DNA from: Verrucomicrobiota bacterium
Lineage (GTDB): Bacteria; Chlamydiota; Chlamydiia; Chlamydiales; Rhabdochlamydiaceae
Assembly (NCBI GenBank): GCA_018239715.1
Contig: JAFEGW010000007.1
Span: 62,001-126,000 of the forward strand
Reading direction: 5' to 3'
Length of the DNA: 64,000 bases
Part shown: positions 44,833-54,745 of the stretch, one piece after another
Numbering within the stretch: the stretch's first letter is position 1
How the letters are laid out: every line of letters starts with the position of its first letter
The notes under the pieces: generated by a model
Told to the model about the DNA's origin: nothing
Databases searched by the model: none
What the model saw: the letters and a program-made list of their open reading frames with translations, nothing else
Position numbers and translations under genes: made by a program

Positions 44833-45696
44833 TCAATTAGATGCACCTTCTAGAAGAGGCGTTGGCAATTGTCTAGAGGTCCAATTACTGGGTAGAGCTG
44901 AAGGTTGATATTTCTCTAACTTATCCCAGATTTGATAAAGCACAATGATCTGTTTTCGGTTGGTATCTAGAGCATCTAACCATCGTTGTTCTCCAGTTTG
45001 GGGATCATATTTGTCTTGAGAGTAGTGCGTGATCCATTTCTTCTTGATGTCCTTCACAGTTTTGTAGTCGTCGTCATTAAGTGTTTTTGACATCCTTCCA
45101 TCCAGCCGAGCAGCCGCATCTTCGAAAGCTTCCATACTGACAAAAAGACGAATTCGTAGGGCTTCAACGGCTTTTTCTAAAGTTAAGAGATAAGGATTAG
45201 ACTGAGTTTGATTTTTAAGATTTTCAACCCATGCTCTCTTATCGTAACACCAACACCAAATATAATATTTGATAAAGCCCCAGACTCCTTGAGTTTTTAA
45301 AGCTAAGTGTTTGACATAAGATCTTGCGCACATTTTTTCCACGATTTCAAGACTTGGTAGAACGCTCGTTTCTTCTTCATAGAGCTCTAGGAGGTAATCG
45401 GCATTAAAATCGGCGGAGAAGATGTCGCCCCATTCGAGAGTTCGGATGAAATTCTTTTGAAGAGTTCGTTGTACTTGGAAGGCAGCTTTATAAACAATCC
45501 CACTCAAAGTTAATTTTTCACAAAAGATTTTTTGAGCGGTGTTTTTAGAGGCGCGATTTGTATATTTTTGTTCTGAAAGAGCTTCGTAAACACATTTTTG
45601 CCCGCCTTTTAAAGTTGCACATATCCAGGGATGCGGTGCGTGGGAGTTCACAGGAGCGGCTGCTGTTAAGACTCGTAACCAAGATGAAGACATCAT
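44833..45696 (-). CDS. Unknown protein, paralogue of the next gene
   Basis: A 287-residue soluble-looking protein with no signal peptide. It shares a block order with the gene at 45832: FSADFNADYLLELYEEE, MCARSYVKHLALKTQG, VWGFIKYYIWCWCYDK, IKKKWITHYSQDKY and NRKQIIVLYQIWDKL. The central VWGFIKYYIWCWCYDK is aromatic and could be membrane-interacting. M1 and M2 are adjacent ATGs, and the second is better spaced from GAGG. The family is unknown to me. Lineage-specific tandem duplication suggests a host-facing role, but that is conjecture. Confidence 0.6.
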   Translation of the reverse strand: MMSSSWLRVLTAAAPVNSHAPHPWICATLKGGQKCVYEALSEQKYTNRASKNTAQKIFCEKLTLSGIVYKAAFQVQRTLQKNFIRTLEWGDIFSADFNADYLLELYEEETSVLPSLEIVEKMCARSYVKHLALKTQGVWGFIKYYIWCWCYDKRAWVENLKNQTQSNPYLLTLEKAVEALRIRLFVSMEAFEDAAARLDGRMSKTLNDDDYKTVKDIKKKWITHYSQDKYDPQTGEQRWLDALDTNRKQIIVLYQIWDKLEKYQPSALPSNWTSRQLPTPLLEGASN

Positions 45697-45831
45697 GACC
45701 TCAATGCTAGTAACATTATACTGAAATATTTCGAATAGTGAAAATGCATTTACGGAGCTTCACATGTCTTCAGAAGAGGGAATTGTCGACACCCTTTTTA
45801 TGTAAAGTCCCTCATCAAAAAGAAATCAGGA

Positions 45832-46728
45832 TTAGGACTGAAGCTGTAAAATTTGAGAAGAAAGTGCCGGTGCAGTTGTCGAACTAGAAGAGGTTAAAAG
45901 CGTTTGTTGCTTTGCAATGACTTCTTTCCAAATATTCCAAAGTTGTAAAATGCGCTTTCTGTAATTTTGAGCGTCCTCTGAAACGCCAGGCATTTTATCT
46001 GCGGAAAATTTTGTTAGCCATTCCTTGCCAATATCACTGGGTGTGGCAAATTTTTGAAGTCCTGCTCGATTGGACTGATTTCTTTCCTTCTCGGGTATAC
46101 CGATTTCTTCTTCAAAAAAACCCATATTCATCAGGATTCTGCTTTGTAAAGTCGAAGCAGCATTTTTTAAAGCATTTTCGATATATTTTTCGGCGCTGCA
46201 AATCTCTCTTACTTGTGGCTTGTCTTTCAGTCGATAACTTTGATCATAGAACCAAGACCAAATGTAATACTTGATTTTCCCCCAGATTCCCTGTGTTGCA
46301 GCAGCCACTCTTTTAGCACGGGCTTGTGCGCACATCTGCGTTAATTTTGGATATAGTTGATGAGGGGCTTGATTCTTCTTGATGTTGTTTTCAGCCTCTT
46401 GTTGTAACTCTGCAAAGAGTCGCTCAAAGTTAAAATCGGTGGAAAATGCATTATCCAAATATAACTTTTCAGTAAAAGAGGTGGGTGCGCCGTGATTAGG
46501 ATTGTCGATCAAGCGGAGAGAGATATTAATAATTTGTTGAAGGGTGAGCTTCTGGCACTTGGTTATTTTTGATGAGGATTTGTTTTGCAAGTAATTAGCA
46601 TATTGCTCGTTCGATAGAAGAGCAGTATATGGGGTGCCTTCCTCATCTATATCATAAAGGTAAGAGTGGTTTGGATGTGTAGGATCTATTTTGTTTATCA
46701 TCGCAGTCCATTGAACTAATGCAGACAT
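45832..46728 (-). CDS. Unknown protein, paralogue of the preceding gene
   Basis: A 298-residue protein. The shared blocks here read FSTDFNFERLFAELQQE, MCAQARAKRVAAATQG, IWGKIKYYIWSWFYDQ, IGKEWLTKFSADKM and YRKRILQLWNIWKEV. The C-terminal 30 residues are Ser/Thr-rich. GAGGGGATT precedes the ATG, and the 240 bases upstream are very AT-rich. It is first of the pair on the minus strand, with 135 bases between the two. No signal peptide or transmembrane helix beyond the aromatic patch is seen, and no known fold is evident. Confidence 0.6.
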   Translation of the reverse strand: MSALVQWTAMINKIDPTHPNHSYLYDIDEEGTPYTALLSNEQYANYLQNKSSSKITKCQKLTLQQIINISLRLIDNPNHGAPTSFTEKLYLDNAFSTDFNFERLFAELQQEAENNIKKNQAPHQLYPKLTQMCAQARAKRVAAATQGIWGKIKYYIWSWFYDQSYRLKDKPQVREICSAEKYIENALKNAASTLQSRILMNMGFFEEEIGIPEKERNQSNRAGLQKFATPSDIGKEWLTKFSADKMPGVSEDAQNYRKRILQLWNIWKEVIAKQQTLLTSSSSTTAPALSSQILQLQS

Positions 46729-46970
46729 AATCCCCTCTTTTTTTGAATAGAAATAATATCAAATTCTGATTTATTTTTATATCCTTTTAATTCGAATTTT
46801 TATGTTATAATAGTATTTATTGTAAGAGTTCAATTTTTTTTAATCGCTCTATCAAGGTCCCTCTGAAGAGCCCTCTTGCAATCTTCCTCGAGGTGGGGCA
46901 TCCTTTATAGTGAAGGACTTTTGTAAAAGTTTATCTAATTTTTATAAAAGGCTTTTAAAAGGTCAAAGAT

Positions 46971-49900
46971 ATGCCGCATGAACATTTTTCTCCTGAAGAT
47001 GTGCGGGCTGGACAAAAGCTCGAGCAGCAAGGAAAAGTCGGAGCGATTCTTTTTTCCGAAGGGACTTACCAGGTTCAAGTCACCGACGGAAAAGAAGTCT
47101 ATTGGCCTTTTCTCCAGATCACCGAGGAAGGGTTTTTAAAAGACCACTTTTGCACATGCAAACAGGCCGAAGAGGGGGGAAGATGCCCTCATCAGGTGGC
47201 GGCGTGGATCCGGATTTTTAGCGGCCATGAAGATCCTCTGCATGTCCGGTTCCGCGGGTCCTTGTGGAACCATCTTTGCCAAATGGGGGCTCGAAGGCAC
47301 GGATATGAGACGTCGTGTTTGAAAGGAGGGCTTCAAACGCAGTTTCAAGCTTTCTCGACCACGAAGAAAAAGCTTTTCTCGCTGAAGCCGCTGACGGCCC
47401 AGGGCAAGCAGATGCTCCGGGAGGTGATTGTCGATCGCAAGCCCGAGACGGAAGAGACCTCTCTGAAATTTTCAAACCTTTCGCCGGAAGAATTAAAACT
47501 CTGGAAGGAGGGAAGGCCCAGCCATTTTCTCAACTACGAGCTCTCTTTTTGGTCGGACCTTGCCAAAGGGTGGATGATCCTGCAAGACGCGGGGAAAAAA
47601 TATAAAATTTCATTCAATTACGACAAAGATCCTCTTCCGAAAGAGATTGTAGTCAAGTTTGATGATGTCGAGTTTAGCTTCTATATTGCCGAAGCCAACT
47701 GGCCTCAGATCATTCCTTCGCTGGCGACGGTTATATCGCCGCTCAAAGCACATGAGTTCTCTCACGAGCAAATTCGGCGTATTTTTTACGATCCTCTGAG
47801 GAAGGTTTTCAATTTGGATATTCTCAAATCGGAAGAGGAAGAAAAGCCCGTCGTGGCTTATCCGGTGGGAGAATGGACCTTTGTGCCTGGAAAAGGATTT
47901 TATCCTTCTAGACTTGATCCACTGCTCAATGAAAAAGTGATCCCGACTTCTCAAATCGGAGAGTTTCTACATCGGCATCAACATCTAGTAGAAACCCATT
48001 TGGTCGGCTCTAAGTTGCATCTGACGCCGATTCCGGCCCAGTATGTTTTATTCTTCGATGAAAATCAGGCGCTCCATCTCGTTTGCTATGCGTTTGAAAA
48101 AGGAGACCTGCAAAGACCTAGCTCGGCGAGGTACGGATCTTGGGTCTTTCTTTCTGATAAAGGTTTTTATCTTCTGGAAGATGCACTCTTTGAAGAGAAT
48201 GAGAAGGTGATTCCCCAAGAAGAAGTCGCAGCTTTTGTCAATCGCCATCGCCACTGGCTCCATGCTTTTGAAGGGTTTCAGACGCATATTATCTCTGTCG
48301 AATCTCGGCTGACCTATATCGTTGATGAAAGAGGGCTCCATTTTGAATCGGGTCTTGAGTTGGCTGAAGAGTCGGAAGAAATCTTAGATTTCAACGAGTG
48401 GATTTATGTGAAAGGCAGGGGGTTTTATTCTAAAACAACGCGGCGGGCGGGGCAGACGATTGTTCCGGGATTGGAAGTTCCGCGCAGTGAAATTGCGGCC
48501 TTTATCCGTGGTCACCGCGACGATCTAGAAAATATCTCAGGTTTTTTCTCTCTCGAATCGCCTCTTTCTGCCTCAGGGCTGCACATCTTGCTCGATGATA
48601 AAGGCCATATTATCGTAAAGCCGCACTACACTTTCTTGCCGGCGTATCAAGGGAAGAAAATCGAGATCTTCGAAAATTTCACCTTTGTCGAAAAAGAAGG
48701 TTTTCACGAAGTGCCCGGAGAGCTGCGTCTTCCGGACCCTTACTTCAAAGAAGTTGTGATCGAAGAAAGCGCAGAACCGTATTTTGTCTCCTACGAGATC
48801 GATACTTTAAAACCCTCGACCACCTTCATCGATTCCCGGTTGCAAAAGCCTCACTATCTTTATCTGAAGATCAACTCGTTTGAGCGCGAGCCGGAAGGCA
48901 CATGGCTTCTCGACCTCGAATATGAAAGCGATATAGGATCGATCGATGTCATCTCCATTTGGCAAGCTTTGAATGAGAATAAAAAATATCTTTTTTCCAA
49001 TGCTGGGTTAATTCTTCTCAAATCACCACGATACAACTGGCTAAAAGGAATTCCCAAAAAACGGTGGCTCAAAAAAGGGAAACAAATCCGTCTGACGACC
49101 TTGGAATGGATACGTCTTTTTGTCTTTGAAGACATCCGCGAGCCCGAAGATCCTCGCAGTTTAAAAAATTGGAACGAGTTTAAAACTTTTGAGCCAGCGC
49201 TACCCTTTGATCTCACAGGTCTTAAAAGCGTGCTCCGGAGCTATCAGGAAATGGGGCTTAAATGGCTGTGGTTTTTATACTCGCATGGTCTTTCAGGACT
49301 TCTTTGCGATGAGATGGGACTGGGGAAAACTCACCAAGCGATGGCCCTTCTCGCCGCTGCCTCCAACTCCAAAAGCGAAGGAAAGTATCTTGTCGTCTGT
49401 CCGACTTCGGTGATTTTTCACTGGGAAGAGTTGTTGAAGAAATTTTTGCCGCGCCTTCGCGTCTATGTCTACTATGGAGCTCAGAGGACATTAGTCGATT
49501 TTCAGCAGCAATATGATCTACTTCTCACTTCCTATGGAACGTTGCGCAGCGAAAAGAGCCCTCTTTCCGAGGTCCCTTTTGACATCGCTGTTTTCGATGA
49601 GATCCAGATCGCGAAAAATGCTTCATCTCAGACGCATAAAGCATTAAAACTCATCGATGCCTCTATTCGGATAGGCCTGACGGGGACCCCGATTGAAAAC
49701 AATCTTCTCGAACTAAAGTCTTTATTCGATGTCGTGTTGCCGGACTACATGCCCACTGAAACCGTCTACAAAGAGCTGTTTGTTCATCCAATTGAGAAGC
49801 AGCACGATTCTGATAAAAAATCGCTACTGGCCCGTTTTATAAGGCCGTTTGTTTTGCGCCGCAAAAAATCCGAAGTGCTGCTCGAGCTCCCAGAAAAAAT

Positions 49901-50651
49901 AGAAAGCCTAGCCTACGCACCTCTTTCCGACGAGCAGCGAGCGCTCTATCGCGAAGTTTATAAAGCCTCTAAAGAGCAGCTTTTCAAAGAGCTCCATGAC
50001 GAGTCCAAGCCCACGCCCTACCTGCATGTTTTTGCTCTGCTGACCAAGCTCAAACAAATCTGCGATCATCCGGCTCTTTATAGGAATGATATCGAAAACT
50101 ATAAGCAGTACTCTTCAGGAAAGTGGGACCTTTTTGTAGAGCTTTTACAAGAAGTGCGAGAGAGCGGCCAGAAACTCGTGGTCTTTTCCCAATACCTCGG
50201 TATGCTCGATATCATCGAAAGCTACCTGGCCGAGCGCAAAATCGGGTATGCGGGCATCCGCGGCTCGACTCGCGATCGCAAGAATCAAGTGGAAAAGTTC
50301 CGCGACGATCCAGCCTGCGAGGTTTTTATTGGATCTCTGCAAGCGGCCGGCGTCGGTATCGATCTGGTCTCAGCATCTGTTGTGATCCATTACGATCGGT
50401 GGTGGAACCCTGCGAAAGAAAATCAAGCGACCGACCGCGTCCACCGGATCGGCCAAAGCCGCGGCGTTCAGGTCTTTAAAATGATCGCCCGCGGCACCAT
50501 TGAGGAGCATATCCATACGCTGATCGAGAAAAAGCTCACCCTCATGGAGCAGGTGATAGGATTTGACGATCAAGATCAAATCAAAGCCCTCACCCGCGAT
50601 GATCTTCTCGAGCTCTTGCGCCTCATGGACAACTATCCCGAGACGAATTGA
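46971..50651 (+). CDS. SNF2-family helicase with SWIM zinc finger
   Basis: A 1226-residue DNA-dependent ATPase of the bacterial SWI/SNF2 group. A SWIM zinc finger at about 55-80 (FCTCKQAEEGGRCPHQV: CxC...CxH) is followed by a long SNF2-associated region, then the helicase core from about 740: motif I DEMGLGKTHQA, DEIQIAKN for motif II, and GLTGTPIENN for motif III. The C-terminal helicase lobe has VVFSQY and a DRVHRIGQSR box. Chlamydiae encode two such proteins (CT555 and CT708). Function in remodelling protein-DNA complexes or repair is inferred. The gene stands alone; the next gene is convergent 11 bases away. Confidence 0.95.
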   Translation: MPHEHFSPEDVRAGQKLEQQGKVGAILFSEGTYQVQVTDGKEVYWPFLQITEEGFLKDHFCTCKQAEEGGRCPHQVAAWIRIFSGHEDPLHVRFRGSLWNHLCQMGARRHGYETSCLKGGLQTQFQAFSTTKKKLFSLKPLTAQGKQMLREVIVDRKPETEETSLKFSNLSPEELKLWKEGRPSHFLNYELSFWSDLAKGWMILQDAGKKYKISFNYDKDPLPKEIVVKFDDVEFSFYIAEANWPQIIPSLATVISPLKAHEFSHEQIRRIFYDPLRKVFNLDILKSEEEEKPVVAYPVGEWTFVPGKGFYPSRLDPLLNEKVIPTSQIGEFLHRHQHLVETHLVGSKLHLTPIPAQYVLFFDENQALHLVCYAFEKGDLQRPSSARYGSWVFLSDKGFYLLEDALFEENEKVIPQEEVAAFVNRHRHWLHAFEGFQTHIISVESRLTYIVDERGLHFESGLELAEESEEILDFNEWIYVKGRGFYSKTTRRAGQTIVPGLEVPRSEIAAFIRGHRDDLENISGFFSLESPLSASGLHILLDDKGHIIVKPHYTFLPAYQGKKIEIFENFTFVEKEGFHEVPGELRLPDPYFKEVVIEESAEPYFVSYEIDTLKPSTTFIDSRLQKPHYLYLKINSFEREPEGTWLLDLEYESDIGSIDVISIWQALNENKKYLFSNAGLILLKSPRYNWLKGIPKKRWLKKGKQIRLTTLEWIRLFVFEDIREPEDPRSLKNWNEFKTFEPALPFDLTGLKSVLRSYQEMGLKWLWFLYSHGLSGLLCDEMGLGKTHQAMALLAAASNSKSEGKYLVVCPTSVIFHWEELLKKFLPRLRVYVYYGAQRTLVDFQQQYDLLLTSYGTLRSEKSPLSEVPFDIAVFDEIQIAKNASSQTHKALKLIDASIRIGLTGTPIENNLLELKSLFDVVLPDYMPTETVYKELFVHPIEKQHDSDKKSLLARFIRPFVLRRKKSEVLLELPEKIESLAYAPLSDEQRALYREVYKASKEQLFKELHDESKPTPYLHVFALLTKLKQICDHPALYRNDIENYKQYSSGKWDLFVELLQEVRESGQKLVVFSQYLGMLDIIESYLAERKIGYAGIRGSTRDRKNQVEKFRDDPACEVFIGSLQAAGVGIDLVSASVVIHYDRWWNPAKENQATDRVHRIGQSRGVQVFKMIARGTIEEHIHTLIEKKLTLMEQVIGFDDQDQIKALTRDDLLELLRLMDNYPETN

Positions 50652-50662
50652 GAGCTAGTTTG

Positions 50663-51079
50663 TTAAGGATTAGGAAGCTGGAACCTATGAATGGCGAACT
50701 GCTGCGCGATTCTACCGATAGCTCCGAGAGCGGCTTCATCACCATAGTGAACGTTTTGTTGAGCGGTTTCATCAATAATGACGTTATTAGTTCGGGCTGA
50801 TTTCTGTCCGCCAAAATACATTTCTGAGGCTCGGATTCTCAGGCGAGGTGTGTCTATTGTTCCGAGTGTAATAAATACACCTTGGTTGCATCTGATCTTG
50901 AGGCGCGTTCCACTAATGGTAACACCTGGTTGAACAATGATGTTTTTTGCGACAATGGTAATCCGGTGATGATGGGCGTTTAGATTCCCCGAAATGTAGT
51001 AAGTATCTTGGGAATCTGAGAGATCTCCAATTATCAAATCTTGATTTGAATCAATAGGTCCTAAACCAAAGGCAGCCAT
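50663..51079 (-). CDS. Small beta-rich protein of unknown function
   Basis: A 138-residue protein with regularly spaced short strands: DTYYISGNLNAHHHRITIVA, NIIVQPGVTISG, LKIRCNQGVFITLG, LRIRASEMYFGG. This reads like a short parallel beta-helix or stacked-strand domain. There is no signal peptide. AAAAGGAG lies upstream and the promoter region is very AT-rich with TATACTATAT. It flanks der on the left on the opposite strand, and a second beta-helix gene flanks der on the right. A role as secreted effector or adhesin-like domain is possible but unsupported. Confidence 0.55.
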   Translation of the reverse strand: MAAFGLGPIDSNQDLIIGDLSDSQDTYYISGNLNAHHHRITIVAKNIIVQPGVTISGTRLKIRCNQGVFITLGTIDTPRLRIRASEMYFGGQKSARTNNVIIDETAQQNVHYGDEAALGAIGRIAQQFAIHRFQLPNP

Positions 51080-51251
51080 TTAATTCTCCTTTTATAATTA
51101 AATAAAAAAATATAGTATATATTTTTATTGAGTTTTGTTTTTATTCAAAAAATAACTTTCATTAATTTTTTAAAAAGCCAATATTCTACACAAACCTAAT
51201 TTTTATTCCATTTCTTTATATGCGGTTTCAGGGTAAAATTTTCTCTCAAAT

Positions 51252-52610
51252 ATGAAAAAATTTAAATTGGCCCTGGTGGGCCGTCCCAACGTAGGCAAAT
51301 CAGCTCTTTTTAACCGTCTCTGCGGAGCGAGAATTTCCATCGTCGATGATGAGGAAGGAACGACGCGCGACCGTATTTACGGAAAAGCCGATTTCTTCGG
51401 ACGTTCTATCGATGTGATTGATACGGGAGGAATCGCCAATCCCGATATCCCGTTTCAAGAGGGGATTCAGCGGCAGGCAGAGATTGCCATTGAAGAGGCC
51501 GATACGATTGTCATGGTCGTCGATGGCCAAGTCGGTGTCACACCGGCCGATGAGCATGTGGCTCAGCTTTTAATCCGGTCCAACAAGCCCGTTTGTTTAG
51601 CTGTCAACAAAGTCGATGATTACAATCAGCGCGATAACATTTTCGATTTTTATCGTCTGGGAATAGAAAAAATTCTGCCGATTTCTGCAACGCATGGGTT
51701 CCAAATCGCTGAGCTTTTAGAAACGGCTTTTGAAGGATTTTCTTTTGACGAGCAAGAGGAGAGCATCGATGATGGGTCGATCAAAGTAGCGATTGTCGGA
51801 CGTCCCAATGTCGGCAAATCGACCCTCCTCAATTACCTCCTCTCGGAAGAGCGTTCAGTTGTCAGTCCTGTGGCGGGAACTACACGCGATGCCATCGATG
51901 CGCATGTGACGATAGGCGGCACAGCCTTGACTTTGATCGATACAGCAGGGATCCGGCGCAAGCGGGCAGAACATGAAGCCGTAGAAAAATTTGCCGCCAT
52001 ACGTACGGAGAGGGCCATTGAACGGGCCGATATCTGCATCCTCGTTTTAGATGCCAAAGAAGGGATGACGACGCACGATAAGAGAATTGCAAGTATGATC
52101 GAAGCGGCAGGCAAAGGGTGCATCCTGATTTTTAATAAGTGGGACTTAGTAGAAGGCTACCGGATGGAGCATTGCCTGAAGTCTCTCCGCTATGATACGG
52201 CCTTTTTAAGCCATTGCCCCGCGCTGTTTATTTCAGCGCTGACAGGACGGAATGTGTCGAAGATCATGAAAGAGATCGTAGAAGTCCGGCAGCATCAGCT
52301 GCAAAGGATTACCACAGGACAGCTCAATAAATTTATTGAGCGTGCGATCCAGGTCTACCATCCTCCGATGATTCAAGGAAAACGGCTCCGGATTTATTAC
52401 ATGGCCCATGTCGAGACCCAGCCGCCGACGTTTGTGCTTTTCGTCAACTATCCCAAGTTAATGTTAGAGACTTACAAGAGATATCTGATTACAAAGTTCC
52501 GAGAAACTTATAAGTTCACAGGAAACCCTCTTCTCTTTGTTCTACGCGACCGCAAAAGAGAAGCAAGATTTAAATCTTCCGAGCCCACAGAAGCTCACTC
52601 AGACGCTTGA
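51252..52610 (+). CDS. der: Ribosome-assembly GTPase Der (EngA)
   Basis: Double GTPase for 50S assembly. G1 motifs GRPNVGKSALF (residue 9 on) and GRPNVGKSTLLN (near 180), with G3 DTGG and DTAG and G4 NKVD and NKWD, mark the two domains; the C-terminal KH-like domain follows (HPPMIQGKRLRIYYMAHV). The 452 residues are complete. The last 33 codons and the 3' flank reappear, diverged, at 54656-54786. No ribosome site stands out. Surrounded by minus-strand accessory genes. Confidence 0.97.
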   Translation: MKKFKLALVGRPNVGKSALFNRLCGARISIVDDEEGTTRDRIYGKADFFGRSIDVIDTGGIANPDIPFQEGIQRQAEIAIEEADTIVMVVDGQVGVTPADEHVAQLLIRSNKPVCLAVNKVDDYNQRDNIFDFYRLGIEKILPISATHGFQIAELLETAFEGFSFDEQEESIDDGSIKVAIVGRPNVGKSTLLNYLLSEERSVVSPVAGTTRDAIDAHVTIGGTALTLIDTAGIRRKRAEHEAVEKFAAIRTERAIERADICILVLDAKEGMTTHDKRIASMIEAAGKGCILIFNKWDLVEGYRMEHCLKSLRYDTAFLSHCPALFISALTGRNVSKIMKEIVEVRQHQLQRITTGQLNKFIERAIQVYHPPMIQGKRLRIYYMAHVETQPPTFVLFVNYPKLMLETYKRYLITKFRETYKFTGNPLLFVLRDRKREARFKSSEPTEAHSDA

Positions 52611-52633
52611 TCTTCACGCTTAATTTTTGCATA
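52512..52633 (+). repeat. 122-bp direct repeat, copy 1 (der 3' end and flank)
   Basis: Same-length copy, no gaps, of 54665-54786. The first 32 bases are identical, then about 16 mismatches occur, and the last 27 bases up to GCATA are again identical. The offset is 2153 bases. Confidence 0.9.
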
Positions 52634-52677
52634 GCTCTTATATGGCATAAAGCCTTGCGATTCATCTTTTGGCAGGA

Positions 52678-54432
52678 TCAAGACCCTTGAGGTTGTTTGG
52701 GGCCAGGGGGAAGTTGGTAAGGCTTACCTTCAATCTTATTATCAACTAGCTTGATAGATTTATATTTTGCCTGATCTAATTCAGGAAATCCCCCTTCTAA
52801 CCAACTATATTCTGGCTGTAATACAATGGCTCCTCGTGCACATTTGTTGATTTCATTGTTATGGATTTTACCTGACCTAGCTTTTATCAGGATGCCTCTT
52901 GCACGAGTAAAACCAAAATCGCCATTTTCTACTACAAATCTATTGCCTATCTTATTCGCTGAACATATCAAAGAGCCTGGCTCTAGCGGCAAACCGGTAT
53001 TAAGAGTCATCAGATAGACCTTTTTATTTTCAGCAAAAGCAGAACGTATGCCTTTCTGTAATTTTGTATTGGTTTTTAGAGACTTAATAAATACTCTTTC
53101 TTCCTCTGTCAATTTAGTTTTATTGGATGCTGTTGCTGCTGTAGCAGGCGGAGGGCTTTGCAGTTCATCAGAGAATGCTTGCTCAATCTCATTACCAACA
53201 TCAATTGTCTCAACTTTCAACACTATTGCCTCAGTAGTAACACATTGCTCTTCTTTAGACATTATGTGGACCACATCACCGTCTTCAATATTCATCTTTT
53301 CTTCAGAATTTATAGAGCGATCAGGTTTCATCTCCCAGTCATTTCTAGCCATAATGCGCCATTGATTTTCTTTTTTACCTTCACCAATAACAATGTGAAA
53401 AATGCCATGAATAGCCACGCAATCATCACCCAGATATTTCGCCGTGCAATTTAGATATTTTGGCCCAATGGTTGAGGAGATACTATGAAATCCGTCTCCG
53501 TTTAGAGAACGCATGCGTGGCCGTACTAGGGTTTTTCTATCATTTTTGAGGTCAAGTCGATCTGACTTACATCTATTATATTCATTATTCGTACAATGAA
53601 ATTCAAAAAAGCCAAAGCAGGGAGAAGCGTTTAGAGTAACACCCGATAATTTTACTTCTGTAGAATCAAAAATGCAAATAGCATGAGGAAAATGATAACT
53701 ATTACTTTCTTGTTTCGTGAGGTTACTATAAGGGATTACACCAATATTGTTTTCAACGTTATATTGAAAAATATACCTGGTTTTAATTCGGATTTTTTGA
53801 ACGATGGGATTATCTACACTTTGAGGTGTACTTTTTGTTCCGGTCGCTCCTGTGTCAGGTTCTACGTCAAGGTGACAGCCGTAATAATCTCCTTGATTTT
53901 GTAGGGGTGTATTCTTGCCATTCTCGCAAATTAGACGCGTACGTTTATCATGATCGAAAATTTCGTAATGAAGACCTTCCCCCTTTGCCTCCTTTTCCTT
54001 AATATTAGCAATGTCCTCTTGGCTGAAAGTTGGGTAACCCTTGTCTATTTCTATGCAATGACTAGTGCAGCCTTCAGATTTTTTTTCACCTTCAGATGTG
54101 ATATATTCGATTTTGTCTTCCCTGATAGATTGGATTTTGCCTTGTGTGAATGGTAATGGATCATAATCTACCGTGAGGCCCTTAATTGTTAAGTTTGTAC
54201 ATCTATTAATCCAGATTGCGCAAGTAGTTTTGGTACAAATGATGTTGACACCGACTGCATTTATTAGAGTGTCTGTTAGATTCTCTATTGTTAAATGAAT
54301 TCCCTTTTCATTTGGGCTGAAATAATACGTTCCTGAAGGAATGTCAATTTGTTTCTTTCCTGATGCAATCTCTTTTTGGATTGCATCTTGTAAAAAACGA
54401 CGGGCCAAGGCGCTATCTATAACTCCGGCCAT
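52678..54432 (-). CDS. Parallel beta-helix protein, GH110/pectate-lyase-like
   Basis: A 584-residue right-handed beta-helix protein. The start, IDIPSGTYYFSPNEKGIHLT followed by ENLTDTLINAVGVNIICTKT and TNLTIKGLTVDYDPLPFTQG, is the pattern of glycoside hydrolase family 110-like enzymes. LNGDGFHSIS and YLGDDCVAIHG are in the place of the catalytic rungs, with Asp residues retained. A charged loop-rich insertion lies at 380-480. There is no signal peptide, which is odd for a carbohydrate enzyme and suggests type III export or a cytosolic role. GGGAGGAGAGA is a strong ribosome site. The gene is AT-rich compared with der and sits between the two der 3' ends, so it was probably acquired. Substrate unknown. 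Confidence 0.75.
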   Translation of the reverse strand: MAGVIDSALARRFLQDAIQKEIASGKKQIDIPSGTYYFSPNEKGIHLTIENLTDTLINAVGVNIICTKTTCAIWINRCTNLTIKGLTVDYDPLPFTQGKIQSIREDKIEYITSEGEKKSEGCTSHCIEIDKGYPTFSQEDIANIKEKEAKGEGLHYEIFDHDKRTRLICENGKNTPLQNQGDYYGCHLDVEPDTGATGTKSTPQSVDNPIVQKIRIKTRYIFQYNVENNIGVIPYSNLTKQESNSYHFPHAICIFDSTEVKLSGVTLNASPCFGFFEFHCTNNEYNRCKSDRLDLKNDRKTLVRPRMRSLNGDGFHSISSTIGPKYLNCTAKYLGDDCVAIHGIFHIVIGEGKKENQWRIMARNDWEMKPDRSINSEEKMNIEDGDVVHIMSKEEQCVTTEAIVLKVETIDVGNEIEQAFSDELQSPPPATAATASNKTKLTEEERVFIKSLKTNTKLQKGIRSAFAENKKVYLMTLNTGLPLEPGSLICSANKIGNRFVVENGDFGFTRARGILIKARSGKIHNNEINKCARGAIVLQPEYSWLEGGFPELDQAKYKSIKLVDNKIEGKPYQLPPGPKQPQGS

Positions 54433-54455
54433 TCTCTCCTCCCTTAAGTTGATCT

Positions 54456-54481
54456 CTTTTAAATTTTCCTTTTAAATTTTT
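54456..54481. repeat. 13-bp tandem repeat
   Basis: CTTTTAAATTTTC followed directly by CTTTTAAATTTTT, just upstream of the beta-helix gene. It could be a binding site or plain AT-rich slippage. Confidence 0.6.
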
Positions 54482-54655
54482 AATTATGGGGCAAAAAAAT
54501 TCAATCAGATTTGCGACAAATGAATTATAAAAATAGTCTAATGAGCGAGTTAGAAAAAATTGATACACTTATCAACATGGAGCAATTCTTCCAGAAGATA
54601 CTAATAGGAGATGTTATGAGAGAAATTGGAAATCCTAGTACAAACAATGGATTAA

Positions 54656-54745
54656 GAAATCTACAAGTTCACAGGAAACCCTCTTCTCTTTGTTCTAAGC
54701 GACCGCAAGCGGGAAGAAAGATTTAAGTCTTCTGAGTCTACATAA
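54656..54745 (+). pseudogene. Remnant of a diverged der 3' end
   Basis: The frame encodes EIYKFTGNPLLFVLSDRKREE, then RFKSSEST and a TAA. Der in this window ends ETYKFTGNPLLFVLRDRKRE and on. The difference is mostly synonymous codon changes (for example AAAAGAGAA against AAGCGGGAA) with a few residue changes. A stop lies just upstream and no other part of der is present, so this is a fragment. The frame-preserving changes imply it evolved as part of a working der gene elsewhere before landing here, or that the working copy was replaced. Confidence 0.8.

Noticed and set aside
54511-54726. 71-codon plus-strand frame MRQMNYKNSL...
   Set aside because: It reads the der relic out of frame, has no ribosome site and no recognisable domain.
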